Shown in pieces: positions 27,942 through 37,256 of a DNA stretch of 64,000 nucleotides. The notes beneath the pieces are model-generated. The model saw only the letters and a list, made by a program, of their open reading frames with translations, had not been told where the DNA came from and made no database searches. Position numbers and translations under genes: made by a program. Every line of letters begins with the position of its first letter. The stretch's first letter is position 1. The stretch is from NCBI GenBank assembly GCA_009885805.1, contig VFJZ01000057.1, forward strand, positions 46,652-110,651, written 5' to 3'. The stretch is from Actinomycetota bacterium. GTDB lineage: Bacteria; Actinomycetota; Thermoleophilia; Gaiellales; F1-60-MAGs149.

Positions 27942-28157
27942 ATGCCCCCCTGCGACGATCCCATACTCGAGGTGGCGACACCTCGGGGCCATCTGCACGC
28001 CGACCTCGGCCGACTGATCGCCCGCCTCGCCGACGAGCACGACTCCGCCGTGCGTACGGACCTCGCTGACCGCGCCTACGACGTCCTCGCCGTGCTCGAG
28101 CGGCTGGACGGCGTGATCGGCGTGGCTCATCCGCGCGGCCTGCGTCTCGCTTCGTAG
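27942..28157 (+). CDS. hypothetical small protein
   Basis: 71-aa ORF in otherwise unassigned gap; balanced composition (VRTDLADRAYDVLAVLERLDGVIGV). Confidence 0.3.
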   Translation: MPPCDDPILEVATPRGHLHADLGRLIARLADEHDSAVRTDLADRAYDVLAVLERLDGVIGVAHPRGLRLAS

Positions 28158-28309
28158 GCCGCACCGCCCTGCTCGCGCTGGGCCAGGCGTCCGTGGTGAC
28201 CTCCCTCGTGAGTGAGCGCAGCGTGTCGCCGAGCGCGTGCCCGGTGCCGCCTTCCGTCGGAAGTGTGACGCGCCCGTGTCGGACCGGAACGTTCGGAACC
28301 GGAATTCTC

Positions 28310-28350
28310 GGGGCCTGTCCCCGTTCTGGCGGCAAGCGGGGCCAGGCCCC
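28310..28350. terminator. large two-segment hairpin beyond the 3' end of the GntR gene
   Basis: GGGGCCTG-T-CCCCG-(13 nt)-CGGGG-C-CAGGCCCC; no T-tract. Confidence 0.45.
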
Positions 28351-28352
28351 GG

Positions 28353-29075
28353 TCAGGCCAGCCCGAGGCGTAGCCCGAGGATCCAGTCGTACGTCGCCTC
28401 CACGTGCCGCTCTATGGCGACGCGGGCGGCCGCCTCCTCCCCGTCCGTGATCGCCCGCACCAGCGGCTCGTGGCCCGCGCCCGACGCTCGCCGGGCGAGC
28501 TCGGGGCCGGGGACAAGGGCCAGCACGTCGCCGAGTTCCGCCTGGATCGCGGACTCGGCCCGCACGAGGCGGGCGTTCCCGGTCGCCTCGGCGATCGCGA
28601 CGTGGAACCGCGCGTCGGCCAGGCGGAATCCCGCGAACGTCACGGCCGCCGTCTCGACCGCGGCTGCGGCCCGCGCCAGGAGCGCGCGCTGGTCTAGCGT
28701 CGCCCTGACAGCTGCGAGCGCGGCGGCTTCGCCCGAGACGGCTCGGCGCCAGTCCGTCAGATCGCGGAGGTCGGCGACGCGCGGCGGGGTCGCTGCGGGC
28801 TCCAGGGCCCGCCGCGCGTCCTCGACGACAAACGACCCGCCGCCGCGCCCGCGCCGTGTCTCGACGAAACCGGCGTCGCGAAGGATCGCCAGTGCCTGCC
28901 GCAGTGTCATCGGCGCCACGGCGAGGTGTGACGCGAGGTCGCCCTCACTCGGCAGTCGCTCACCCGGCTCGAGGACACCGGAGCCGATCGCCTCCCCGAG
29001 GCGCCGCACGATCGCCTCGACGGCACCCTCGACCTGGAGGGGTGCGAACACTGACTGTCGGGCGCTGACCGGCAT
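28353..29075 (-). CDS. GntR family regulator, FCD subfamily
   Basis: MPVSARQSVFAPLQVEGAVEAIVRRLGEAIGSGVLEPGERLPSEGDLASHLAVAPMTLRQALAILRDAGFVETRRGRGGGSFV. Confidence 0.92.
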   Translation of the reverse strand: MPVSARQSVFAPLQVEGAVEAIVRRLGEAIGSGVLEPGERLPSEGDLASHLAVAPMTLRQALAILRDAGFVETRRGRGGGSFVVEDARRALEPAATPPRVADLRDLTDWRRAVSGEAAALAAVRATLDQRALLARAAAAVETAAVTFAGFRLADARFHVAIAEATGNARLVRAESAIQAELGDVLALVPGPELARRASGAGHEPLVRAITDGEEAAARVAIERHVEATYDWILGLRLGLA

Positions 29076-29079
29076 GTCC

Positions 29080-29108
29080 TTGAAACGTCTACACAATAGA
29101 TGTATAAA
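29080..29108 (+). promoter_or_regulatory. sigma70-type promoter with embedded dyad (candidate GntR operator)
   Basis: TTGAAA (29080-29085) - 17 nt - TATAAA (29103-29108); spacer contains TCTACACAATAGATGTA (TCTA-N5-TAGA and TACA-N7-TGTA dyads). Confidence 0.65.
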
Positions 29109-29141
29109 GAGCGGCAACGACCGCCCCGCCTGGGAGGGTAG

Positions 29142-30008
29142 ATGGTGAACGGACCGACACCGGCGCAGATCGACAGCTATCGGCGCGACGGCTTCCTCGT
29201 CGTCGAGGAGTTCATGGGCCCTGACGAACTCGAGCGCGTTCGGGAGCGGTTCCACGAATGCTTCGAACACCGCTGGGCGACCGGGCTCTCTCCCGACGAG
29301 GTGAACTACATCCCCGGCGTGACGCCGCCCGAGATGGCGCGTCAGCTGTGCAATGTCTGGAAGGCCGACCCGGTCCTCGCAACGACGACGCTGTCAGAGC
29401 GGAACGGCCGCTGGGGTGCGAAGCTGGCAGGGGCCCCGGGGATGCGGCTGATGCAGGACAACATGATCTGGAAGCCGCCGGGCTCGAAGGCACTGCTGGC
29501 ACATCAGGACGCCGCCTACCTCGACTACCTCGTCCCGAAGAACATGACGTCGTGCTGGATCGCACTCGACGACACGCAGGCGGACTCGGGCACGATCTAC
29601 TACGCCCGCGGCTCGCACCTCTGGCCACGCCAGGATGCGGGAGGGCAGTTCCACGGTCCCGACGACTGGACCGGCTACCTGCGCGAGGTCGTCGCGCCGG
29701 AACTGGCGGACGCGGTCGAATGGGTGCCGATCGAGGTTCCCGCCGGCGGCTGCGCCTTCCACGACGGCTGGTGCTGGCACGGCTCGCCCCCGAACGAGCG
29801 CCTCGACCGTGAGCGGCGGTCGATCATCTCCCACATGGTCACGACCGAGACCCGCTGGCACGAGACGAATCGGCACCCGCTGTACTCGCGCTACATGCGG
29901 CCGGGGGAACTGGAGATGGACGAGGCGTTCTACCCCGTGCTGTGGAGCGAGGCCGGTCAGCGCACGTCGTACATCGATCGCGACTACGCATCGCTTCAGG
30001 TCGCCTGA
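29142..30008 (+). CDS. phytanoyl-CoA dioxygenase (PhyH) family Fe(II)/2OG oxygenase
   Basis: IDSYRRDGFLVVEEFMGPDEL, LLAHQDAAYLDY (HxD-like), GCAFHDGWCWHGSPPN, RRSIISHMV. Confidence 0.9.
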   Translation: MVNGPTPAQIDSYRRDGFLVVEEFMGPDELERVRERFHECFEHRWATGLSPDEVNYIPGVTPPEMARQLCNVWKADPVLATTTLSERNGRWGAKLAGAPGMRLMQDNMIWKPPGSKALLAHQDAAYLDYLVPKNMTSCWIALDDTQADSGTIYYARGSHLWPRQDAGGQFHGPDDWTGYLREVVAPELADAVEWVPIEVPAGGCAFHDGWCWHGSPPNERLDRERRSIISHMVTTETRWHETNRHPLYSRYMRPGELEMDEAFYPVLWSEAGQRTSYIDRDYASLQVA

Positions 30009-30009
30009 G

Positions 30010-31386
30010 ATGGCGTCCGCGCTCGACGTGCAGCGGGCCGCGAACGCGGCCCTTGAACCCGAGATCGCGGCGCGCGTCCGCGACGCCGGCGTCGAGTTCG
30101 TCTACTACCAGTTCATCACCCTCAACAGCCGCGTCATGGCGAAGGTCGCGCCGGCCCGGCACCTGGCCCGCAACCTCCAGCGCGGCGTCCAGTTTCACGG
30201 CTCGGCGGTCACCGACCTGGCCTCCAACCGGCACGGCGACCTGATCGCCGCCGGTCCTCACACCGAGGAGTTCGTTGCGCTCCCCGATGCTGCGACCTTC
30301 CAGGTCCTGCCCTGGGACCGGCACTTCGCGCGCGTGTTCTGCAACCTCTACCGGCGGCCGGATCGCGCGGAGCGTGCTGGCGAACCGCTGCCAACCTGCG
30401 TGCGCTCAAACCTCCAGCGGCTGCACGCGGGGTTCGAGGCTCGCACGGGATTCGAGCTGCGGTCCGGGACGGAGCCCGAGATGAGCTGGTTCGGTGACGA
30501 GATCGAGGTCTGGTCGCAGCCGAACGTCTCGCCGGCGTACCACATGGGCGCGCTCGAGACCGTGCGGCCGATCGTGAAGAAGGTGGTCGCGTACGCCCAG
30601 GAACTCGGCCTCGACATGATCGAGGGCGACTACGAGGACGCCGGACAGATCGAGCTGAACTTCAACTTCGACCGCTGCGACCGCACGTGCGACAACCTCA
30701 TCACCTACCGGCTGATCTGCGCCCAGGTCGCGAAAGAACTCGGCGTCGTCGCCAGTTTCATGCCGAAGCCGCTGGTCGGTGCGATGGCGAACGGCTGCCA
30801 CCACAACCTCTCGCTCTGGCGCGGCGGCGAGAACGTCTGCGCGGAGCCGGGCCGCGCCGAGCTCCACCTCACCGAGACTGCTCGCCACGCGCTCGGCGGG
30901 ATCCTCAGGCACGCCCCCGGCATGCTCGCACTGTGCGCTCCGACCGTGAACTCCTACGCCCGCTACTGGGATGTCGGACAGTTCGCGCCTGGCGCTGTCA
31001 ACTGGGGTTTCGACAACCGCACCTGTGCCGTGCGGGTGTCCGCCTCCGGGCGGCTCGAGTACAAGCTCCCCGACGCCAGCGTCAATCCGTACCTGTCACA
31101 CGCCGCCGTGCTCGCCTCGATCGAGCACGGCCTGAACGAGCACCTCGACCCGGGCCCGCCACAATCGGGTGACTCGTACGACCCGGCGGTGTCTGGGCGG
31201 TACGCACCGCTTCCGCGGACGCTCGGCGACGCGCTCGCCGCGCTTGCCGGAGACGAGGTCGTCCAGCGCGCCCTGCCGCCGGAGCTGCTCGCTGCCTTCG
31301 TCGAGTACAAGACGGACGAGTGGGAGCGGTTCTGCTCCACCGTCACGGAATGGCACCGCGACATGTACCTGAAGGCGCTGCCGTGA
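30010..31386 (+). CDS. glutamine synthetase family protein
   Basis: Catalytic-core-like EGDYEDAGQIELNFNFDRCDRTCDNLITYRLICAQVAKELGVVASFMPKPLVGAMANGCHHNLSLW. Confidence 0.87.
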   Translation: MASALDVQRAANAALEPEIAARVRDAGVEFVYYQFITLNSRVMAKVAPARHLARNLQRGVQFHGSAVTDLASNRHGDLIAAGPHTEEFVALPDAATFQVLPWDRHFARVFCNLYRRPDRAERAGEPLPTCVRSNLQRLHAGFEARTGFELRSGTEPEMSWFGDEIEVWSQPNVSPAYHMGALETVRPIVKKVVAYAQELGLDMIEGDYEDAGQIELNFNFDRCDRTCDNLITYRLICAQVAKELGVVASFMPKPLVGAMANGCHHNLSLWRGGENVCAEPGRAELHLTETARHALGGILRHAPGMLALCAPTVNSYARYWDVGQFAPGAVNWGFDNRTCAVRVSASGRLEYKLPDASVNPYLSHAAVLASIEHGLNEHLDPGPPQSGDSYDPAVSGRYAPLPRTLGDALAALAGDEVVQRALPPELLAAFVEYKTDEWERFCSTVTEWHRDMYLKALP

Positions 31387-32096
31387 CGGTCCAGGCGGGC
31401 CGCCTGGTGCTGGCCTGCGCCGACATGGATGCGCGACCCCTGTTCTACACCGAGCCCGACGGCACGCGCGGCGGCTACGAGCCGGGCGCGGCGGCTCGCG
31501 TCGCCGAGGCGCTCGAGTTCGAGCTGGTCTGGTCGTTCCAGCGCTGGGACCGGTTTCGGTCGGCGCTCGACGCGGGCGAGGTCGACGCGATCTGGTGCGG
31601 CTCGGCGATCACGCCCGAGCGGCAGCGGATCTTCAGCTACTCGCGGCCGTACGGTGCGATCGACGAGGCGGTACTCGTGCGCGCCGATTCCGACATCCAC
31701 GACCTCGGCGGCCTCGCCGGCCGCCGCGTCGGCGCCATTGCCGATTCCACCAACATGCGGCTGGCCGAGAGCTTCGGCGCGGCGGAACTCGTTGCGTTCG
31801 ACGGCTCGTCGGATGACGTCTTCCGCGAGATGATCGAGGCCGTCGAGACTGGGACGATCGACGCGATGGTCGACGACGAGCCGGCGTTCGGCGGTATCAC
31901 GGCGGCCGGCGCGTTCCGCGTCGCACATGTCGCCGAGACCCAGAACGCCTGGGGCGCAGCTTGTCGCCATGGCGATGGTGCGACGACCGCCCTGATCGAC
32001 GACGGCCTCACCCGCGCGATCGCCAGTGGCGCGCTGGCGGCAGAGTGGCGCCGCTGGTTCGGATCCAAGCGCGTCCCACCCGTGATCGCAGGCTGA
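31383..32096 (+). CDS. SBP_bac_3-like (amino-acid binding fold) protein without signal peptide
   Basis: FYTEPDGTRGGYEPGAAARVAEAL, RFRSALDAGEVDAIWCGSAITPERQRIFSYSRPY, LAGRRVGAIADSTNMRLA; GTGA overlap with GS-like gene. Confidence 0.85.
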   Translation: MTVQAGRLVLACADMDARPLFYTEPDGTRGGYEPGAAARVAEALEFELVWSFQRWDRFRSALDAGEVDAIWCGSAITPERQRIFSYSRPYGAIDEAVLVRADSDIHDLGGLAGRRVGAIADSTNMRLAESFGAAELVAFDGSSDDVFREMIEAVETGTIDAMVDDEPAFGGITAAGAFRVAHVAETQNAWGAACRHGDGATTALIDDGLTRAIASGALAAEWRRWFGSKRVPPVIAG

Positions 32097-32100
32097 TACG

Positions 32101-32907
32101 TCAGGAGGGGGCGCCGGCGTTGGCGTCAGGCGCACGACCGGCGGGCCGCACCGTCCAACCCGTCACGCGCTGAACGGCGAGGAGTGCCAGGTACGCCGGG
32201 TTCAGGAGCAGGTAGCGCCGCCACAGTCGTCGCGGCTCGAGAACCAGGCGCCAGAGCCACTCGAGGCCGTTCCGGCGCATGAAGGCCGGCGGCTCCCGGA
32301 GATCGCCCGCGAGGTACGTGAACGCCGCTCCGACGGCCAGGACCGGCAGCGGCAGTCGGCTTCGCATGGCGGCGACGAAGGTCTCCTGACGCGGGCAGCC
32401 GAGCCCGACGAAGCAGATCCGCGCGCCCGTCGCGATGATCCGGGCGGCGATCGCGTCCAGTTCGTCGGGCGTCGCCGGGCGGAACCGCGACGGCTCCATC
32501 CCCGCCAGCACGAGCGCGGGGTGACGGCGGGCAACCTCTGCCTGCAGGCGGTCGAGGATGGCGGGAGTCGTGCCGTACCAGTAGACCGGCAGCGACGCCG
32601 TCTCGAGCTCGCCCAGCAGACGCGCCGTCAGGACTGCACCGTGCACCTGGTCGGGAAGGGCCGTCCGGTGGAGCAGGTTCAGCCCCCAGCGCACGGGCTG
32701 CCCGTCGGGTGTGACGAGGTCGAGGCTGTTGATGCGCGCCCGCTGCTCCGGATCGAGGACACCGGTCATGACCCCGTGAACGGCAAGGGCGGAGACCGCC
32801 AACGCCCGTCGCTCGTTTGCCGCGGCGAGGATCCGCGCGATGGCGCCGTCGTAGTCGACGGCGTCGATCCGCACGCCGAGGAGCAGCCGCTTGCCGACGT
32901 CGATCAC
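32101..32907 (-). CDS. WecG/TagA/CpsF family glycosyltransferase
   Basis: [98 protein letters not shown]. Confidence 0.93.
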   Translation of the reverse strand: MIDVGKRLLLGVRIDAVDYDGAIARILAAANERRALAVSALAVHGVMTGVLDPEQRARINSLDLVTPDGQPVRWGLNLLHRTALPDQVHGAVLTARLLGELETASLPVYWYGTTPAILDRLQAEVARRHPALVLAGMEPSRFRPATPDELDAIAARIIATGARICFVGLGCPRQETFVAAMRSRLPLPVLAVGAAFTYLAGDLREPPAFMRRNGLEWLWRLVLEPRRLWRRYLLLNPAYLALLAVQRVTGWTVRPAGRAPDANAGAPS

Positions 32908-33971
32908 GTCCGCCAGCGCTCGCGGTTCGCCTCGTGCAGTTCCTCGAGGATGCCGCGCACATCGTACGTCGGCCGCCAGCCGGGATAGTGGGAGATGAAG
33001 CGCGCGTTCGAGCCGATCCACCAGACGTGGTCGCCGACGCGACTCGCGTCCTCGTAGGACCATTCGAGCTCGCGCCCGGCGATCTCCGACGCGAGGTCGA
33101 TCGCCTCGAGGACCGAGCAGTTCGACGTGCGACCGCCGCCGATGTTGTAGACCTCGCCCGACCGCGGCTCGGCGACGAACCGATCGAAGGCCTGCACGAG
33201 GTCGCGGGCGTGGATCGCGTCGCGCACCTGCTTGCCCTTGTAGCCGTAGACGGTGTAGGGGCGGCCGGCGATCGCACAGCGCATGACGTACGCGAGGAAG
33301 CCGTGGAGCTCGGCCGCCGCGTGGTTCGGGCCCGTCAGGGTGCCGCCGCGGAAGCACGCCGTGCGCAGGCCGAAGTAGCGGCCGTACTCCTGCACCATCA
33401 CATCCGCCGCCACCTTCGAGGCCCCGAACACGGAGTGCAGGCAGGCGTCGATCGGCATGTCCTCCGCAATGCCGTCGGCGTACGGATGATCGGGCGCGAT
33501 CTCGAACCGTCGGTCGAGCTCGACGAGCGGGAGGTCGTTCGGCCGGTCGCCGTACACCTTGTTGGTCGAGCAGAAGATGAACGGCGCCGCCGGGCAGTGC
33601 CGCCTGACTGCCTCGAGCAGGTTGATGGTGCCGACGGCGTTCACGTCGAAGTCGGTGAGCGGGTCGCTCGCGGCCCAGTCGTGGGACGGCTGGGCCGCGC
33701 AGTGGACGACGACTGCGACATCGGCGCCGTAGCGCTCGACGAGCCGCGCGAGGCCGTCGCGGTCGCGGATGTCGGTCTCGGCGTGCGTGTAGGAAGCGAG
33801 GTCGCGCTCCAGCCGTTCGCGTACGGGCCGCGTCGAGCCGTCGGCGCCGAAGAACGTCGCCCGGAGGTCGTTGTCGATGCCGACCACGTCGAGGCCACGA
33901 CCGGCGAACCAGCTCGCCGCCTCCGACCCGACGAGCCCCGCCGAGCCCGTGATGACGGCAACGCTGCCCAC
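32904..33971 (-). CDS. NAD-dependent epimerase/dehydratase (CDP-paratose 2-epimerase-like)
   Basis: [73 protein letters not shown]. Confidence 0.9.
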   Translation of the reverse strand: MGSVAVITGSAGLVGSEAASWFAGRGLDVVGIDNDLRATFFGADGSTRPVRERLERDLASYTHAETDIRDRDGLARLVERYGADVAVVVHCAAQPSHDWAASDPLTDFDVNAVGTINLLEAVRRHCPAAPFIFCSTNKVYGDRPNDLPLVELDRRFEIAPDHPYADGIAEDMPIDACLHSVFGASKVAADVMVQEYGRYFGLRTACFRGGTLTGPNHAAAELHGFLAYVMRCAIAGRPYTVYGYKGKQVRDAIHARDLVQAFDRFVAEPRSGEVYNIGGGRTSNCSVLEAIDLASEIAGRELEWSYEDASRVGDHVWWIGSNARFISHYPGWRPTYDVRGILEELHEANRERWRT

Positions 33972-33979
33972 CCCCGGCG

Positions 33980-35122
33980 ATGATACCCGCCGTGCCAGCC
34001 CGGACGATCACCTTCGACGCCGACGTCCTCGGCCGCCGGCGCGGCGGCGAGGAGACGATGGTGCGCGGGCTGCTCGAGGGGCTCGGCTCGCTCGACCTCC
34101 CCTTCCGGGTGCTCGCGTACGTGCGCAGCGCGGACGCGTTCGCCGCTCGCGGCGCGGTCGAGCCCGTGGTGCTGCGGGCACGCTCGAATCACCTGCGCGT
34201 GGCCGTGGCGCTGCCCCGGCAGATCGCCGTCGACCGCCCCGCTCTCCACCACGGCAACTACATCCTGCCCCGGGTCGCGGTGCCTGGCGTCGTCACCGTC
34301 CACGACTGCTCCTGGGCCCGCCTCGCGGAGACGATGCCGCTGGCCGATCGCATCGCCTTTCGCCGCTTCGTGCCGTGGTCGGTGCGGCGCGCCAGGCACG
34401 TCGTGACGGTCTCCGCCGACGCCCGCCGCGATCTGCTGGACCTGCTGCCCTGGCTCGAGCCGGAGAAGGTGACGGCGATCCCGAACGGCGTCGATGCGCG
34501 CTACCGGCCCGATACCGGCGTCTCGCCGTTCACGGAGGCACCGTACGTCCTCCATGTCGGGCGGCTCCAGCCGCGCAAGAACGTCGCCCGGCTCCTGGAG
34601 GCCTTCGCGACGCTGCGGCTGCGTCGGGCCGGCCCGGAGGTCCTGCTCCTGGCCGGGCCGGACAAGCAGGAGGGCGATGCCTACCGCGCCCTCGCCGCGC
34701 GCCTCGGCATCGCCGATGCGGTGCGGTTCGTCGGGCACGTCGCCGACGCCGAACTACCGGCCCTCTACGCCGGCGCCGAGGCGGTCGTCTTCGTCTCGCT
34801 GTACGAGGGGTTCGGGCTGCCCGTGGTCGAGGCGATGGCCTGCGGCACGCCCGTCGTCTGCTCCGACACGACCGCGTTGCCGGAGACGGCCGGAGGGGCC
34901 GCGATGCTGGTCGATCCGCTGTCGCCGACCGCGATCGCGGCCGGACTCGAGCGCGTGCTGGACGGTCCCGGCGAGCGCGACCGCCTGCGCCACGCCGGCC
35001 TGCGGCGCGCCGGGCAATTGAGCTGGACGGCGGCCGCCGAGCGGCTCGTGGCCGTCTACGAAGCCGTCATGCGATCGTCTGCCACGCGCGGACGAGTTCG
35101 GCCGCCGAGCGATCCCAGGTGA
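33980..35122 (+). CDS. GT4 family glycosyltransferase (start may be GTG 33992)
   Basis: [43 protein letters not shown]. Confidence 0.92.
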   Translation: MIPAVPARTITFDADVLGRRRGGEETMVRGLLEGLGSLDLPFRVLAYVRSADAFAARGAVEPVVLRARSNHLRVAVALPRQIAVDRPALHHGNYILPRVAVPGVVTVHDCSWARLAETMPLADRIAFRRFVPWSVRRARHVVTVSADARRDLLDLLPWLEPEKVTAIPNGVDARYRPDTGVSPFTEAPYVLHVGRLQPRKNVARLLEAFATLRLRRAGPEVLLLAGPDKQEGDAYRALAARLGIADAVRFVGHVADAELPALYAGAEAVVFVSLYEGFGLPVVEAMACGTPVVCSDTTALPETAGGAAMLVDPLSPTAIAAGLERVLDGPGERDRLRHAGLRRAGQLSWTAAAERLVAVYEAVMRSSATRGRVRPPSDPR

Positions 35123-36077
35123 AGTCCGCGGCACGGTCGCGACCGAGCCGGCTGAGCTCCGCACCGCGCCGCAGCGCCGCGGCGAGGCCTGCCGCGATCG
35201 CCTCGCTGTCGAGCGGGTCGACGAGGATGGCCGCATCGCCGCACACCTCTGTGAGCGCCCCGGCGCGCGCCGCGACGACCGGGCAGCCGCTCGCCATCGC
35301 CTCGACGGCGGGAAGGCCGAAGCCTTCGTCGAGCGAGGGAATGGCGAGGCAGGCCGCGCCGGCGTAGAGCGCGTGGAGCGTGTCGTCCGTGACGCGGCCG
35401 AGCCACTCGACGCCGGCCCCGGGCGGCCGCCCGTCGCCCCAGCCGCCAGCGCCAGCGACGACGAGGCGCAGGCCGGCGAGACGTGTCGCCTCGGCGAGCC
35501 GGACGAGGTTCTTGCGCGGCTCTGGCGTACCGACGAAGAGGACGTAGCCCTCGCCTGCCGGTCGCGCTGATGGCGTCTCCCCGCGGAACCGGGCGGCAAC
35601 TCCGAGCGGTACGACAGCGACGCGCCGGGTGGTCGGTCGCAACGCGGTTGCGACCGCCTCGCTGGACGTGACGACCAGGTCGGCGACGTGCAGCAGCCGG
35701 CTCAGGGTCGCCCTCGAGTAGCGGCGATTCCACGCGCTCATCGTCTCCGGGTGGCGCCACGGCACCAGGTCGTGCACGGTCACGGCGACCGGCGGGTGCC
35801 CTCCGATCAGCGGGCCGCGAGCGAGGGCCAGGTGGTAGACGTCGGCGTGGACGCGGCGGGCCGCGCGTCGGCCGAGCAGCGGATACCGGACGACGTCGTG
35901 CCACAGCGCCAGCGCGCGCCGTCGCGGGTCGTCGCGGTCGAGTACGCGCCCGTCGGCCAGCGGCACCACCGCCACATCGCCACGCCGGGCGAGGGCGATC
36001 GCCAGTTCGCGCGCCACGCGCGTGGTCCCGGCTGCCGCGTGACGGGCGTGGGCGAGGTCGAGCGCGACGCGCAGCAC
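35067..36077 (-). CDS. GT4 family glycosyltransferase
   Basis: GYVLFVGTPEPRKNLVRLAEA, PSLDEGFGLPAVEAMASGCPVVAA. Confidence 0.92.
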   Translation of the reverse strand: MLRVALDLAHARHAAAGTTRVARELAIALARRGDVAVVPLADGRVLDRDDPRRRALALWHDVVRYPLLGRRAARRVHADVYHLALARGPLIGGHPPVAVTVHDLVPWRHPETMSAWNRRYSRATLSRLLHVADLVVTSSEAVATALRPTTRRVAVVPLGVAARFRGETPSARPAGEGYVLFVGTPEPRKNLVRLAEATRLAGLRLVVAGAGGWGDGRPPGAGVEWLGRVTDDTLHALYAGAACLAIPSLDEGFGLPAVEAMASGCPVVAARAGALTEVCGDAAILVDPLDSEAIAAGLAAALRRGAELSRLGRDRAADFTWDRSAAELVRAWQTIA

Positions 36078-36100
36078 ACACGGCACCGTACCCTCCGGCC

Positions 36101-37225
36101 GTGCGGATCGTGTGGGACGTCTCGCCGCTCGCCGTGCCGCCGACCGGCATCGGGCGCTACATCCGGGGGGTCCTCGGCGCGTGCGCCCGCGCCGCCCCGG
36201 ACAACGACTGGGTGGCGCTCTCGGTCGGCGGTGCCGGGGAGACGACACGCCTCGAGGCCCACCTTGCCGGCCTCGACGGCGTGCGGCGGCTGCACCGCCG
36301 CCTGCGCCCCGGGCGCGTCTTCCGGCGCGGGCTCAACGCCTGTCCGCTGCCGCTGCTCGAGGTGATCGCGGGTCGCTGCGACGTCTTCGTCGGCTCCGAG
36401 TGGCTGCACCCCCGGCAGCGCCAGGGCGCGCGGGCCGCGATCGTCTACGACCTCGTGCCGCTCACCCATCCGCACCTCACCACCGTCAAGACGCGCGACC
36501 TGCACCTGCGCAAACTCGACGAGGTGCGTCGCTGCGATCTCGTCGTCTGCATCTCCGACGCGACCGCCGCCGCCGTAGCCGAGCATCTCGGCCTCGCTCG
36601 GGACCGGCTCGTCGTCGCCCGCCCGGGCGTCGACGACGCCTACCGGACGGCGCGCCCCGGGCGGTCGCCGTGCGGTGGGCGCCCGTACCTCCTCGCGGTC
36701 GGCACGCTCGAGCCACGCAAGAATCTTGGCGCCGCGATCGACGCCTTCGCCCTCCTGCGCGGTCAGCACCCCGACCTGGCACTCGTGCTGGCGGGAGGGG
36801 CCGGCTGGGGCGACGACGGCATCGACGCCCGTGTCGCCGCGCACGGCCTGGCGGATCGTGTCGTCCGGCTCGGGTACGTCGCCGATGCCGACCTGCCCGG
36901 GATCGTCGCCGGCGCCGCCGCGCTGTGTCTGCCCGCCCTCGTCGAGGGGTTCGGGATGCCGGTTGCAGAGGCCCTGGCCGCTGGCGTTCCGGTCGTCTGC
37001 AGCGATCATCCGAGCCTCGACGAGGCCGCGGGCCCGGCCGCGTTTCGCGCTGCGCCCACCGACGCCGATGCGATCGCGCGCGCGCTGGCGTCCGCCCTCG
37101 TCGCCGAGCCGGCGCGGATTACGGCTGGCCGTGACCACACCGCTGCACTCACCTGGACGGCGAGCGGCGAGATCGTCGCGGCGGCCCTGCGCGGTGCCTG
37201 CGACGACGGGGCCCGATCGGGCTGA
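36101..37225 (+). CDS. GT4 family glycosyltransferase
   Basis: MRIVWDVSPLAVPPTGIGRYI, LAVGTLEPRKNLGAAIDAFALL, LVEGFGMPVAEALAAGVPVV. Confidence 0.93.
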   Translation: MRIVWDVSPLAVPPTGIGRYIRGVLGACARAAPDNDWVALSVGGAGETTRLEAHLAGLDGVRRLHRRLRPGRVFRRGLNACPLPLLEVIAGRCDVFVGSEWLHPRQRQGARAAIVYDLVPLTHPHLTTVKTRDLHLRKLDEVRRCDLVVCISDATAAAVAEHLGLARDRLVVARPGVDDAYRTARPGRSPCGGRPYLLAVGTLEPRKNLGAAIDAFALLRGQHPDLALVLAGGAGWGDDGIDARVAAHGLADRVVRLGYVADADLPGIVAGAAALCLPALVEGFGMPVAEALAAGVPVVCSDHPSLDEAAGPAAFRAAPTDADAIARALASALVAEPARITAGRDHTAALTWTASGEIVAAALRGACDDGARSG

Positions 37226-37256
37226 CCGTGTCGGCATGCCGACTACGATCCGGCGC

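Noticed and set aside
32101-34011. 636-aa minus ORF as one fused epimerase-WecG protein
   Set aside because: Only the C-terminal 268 aa are WecG-like; a GTGA junction at 32904-32907 shows a separate start.
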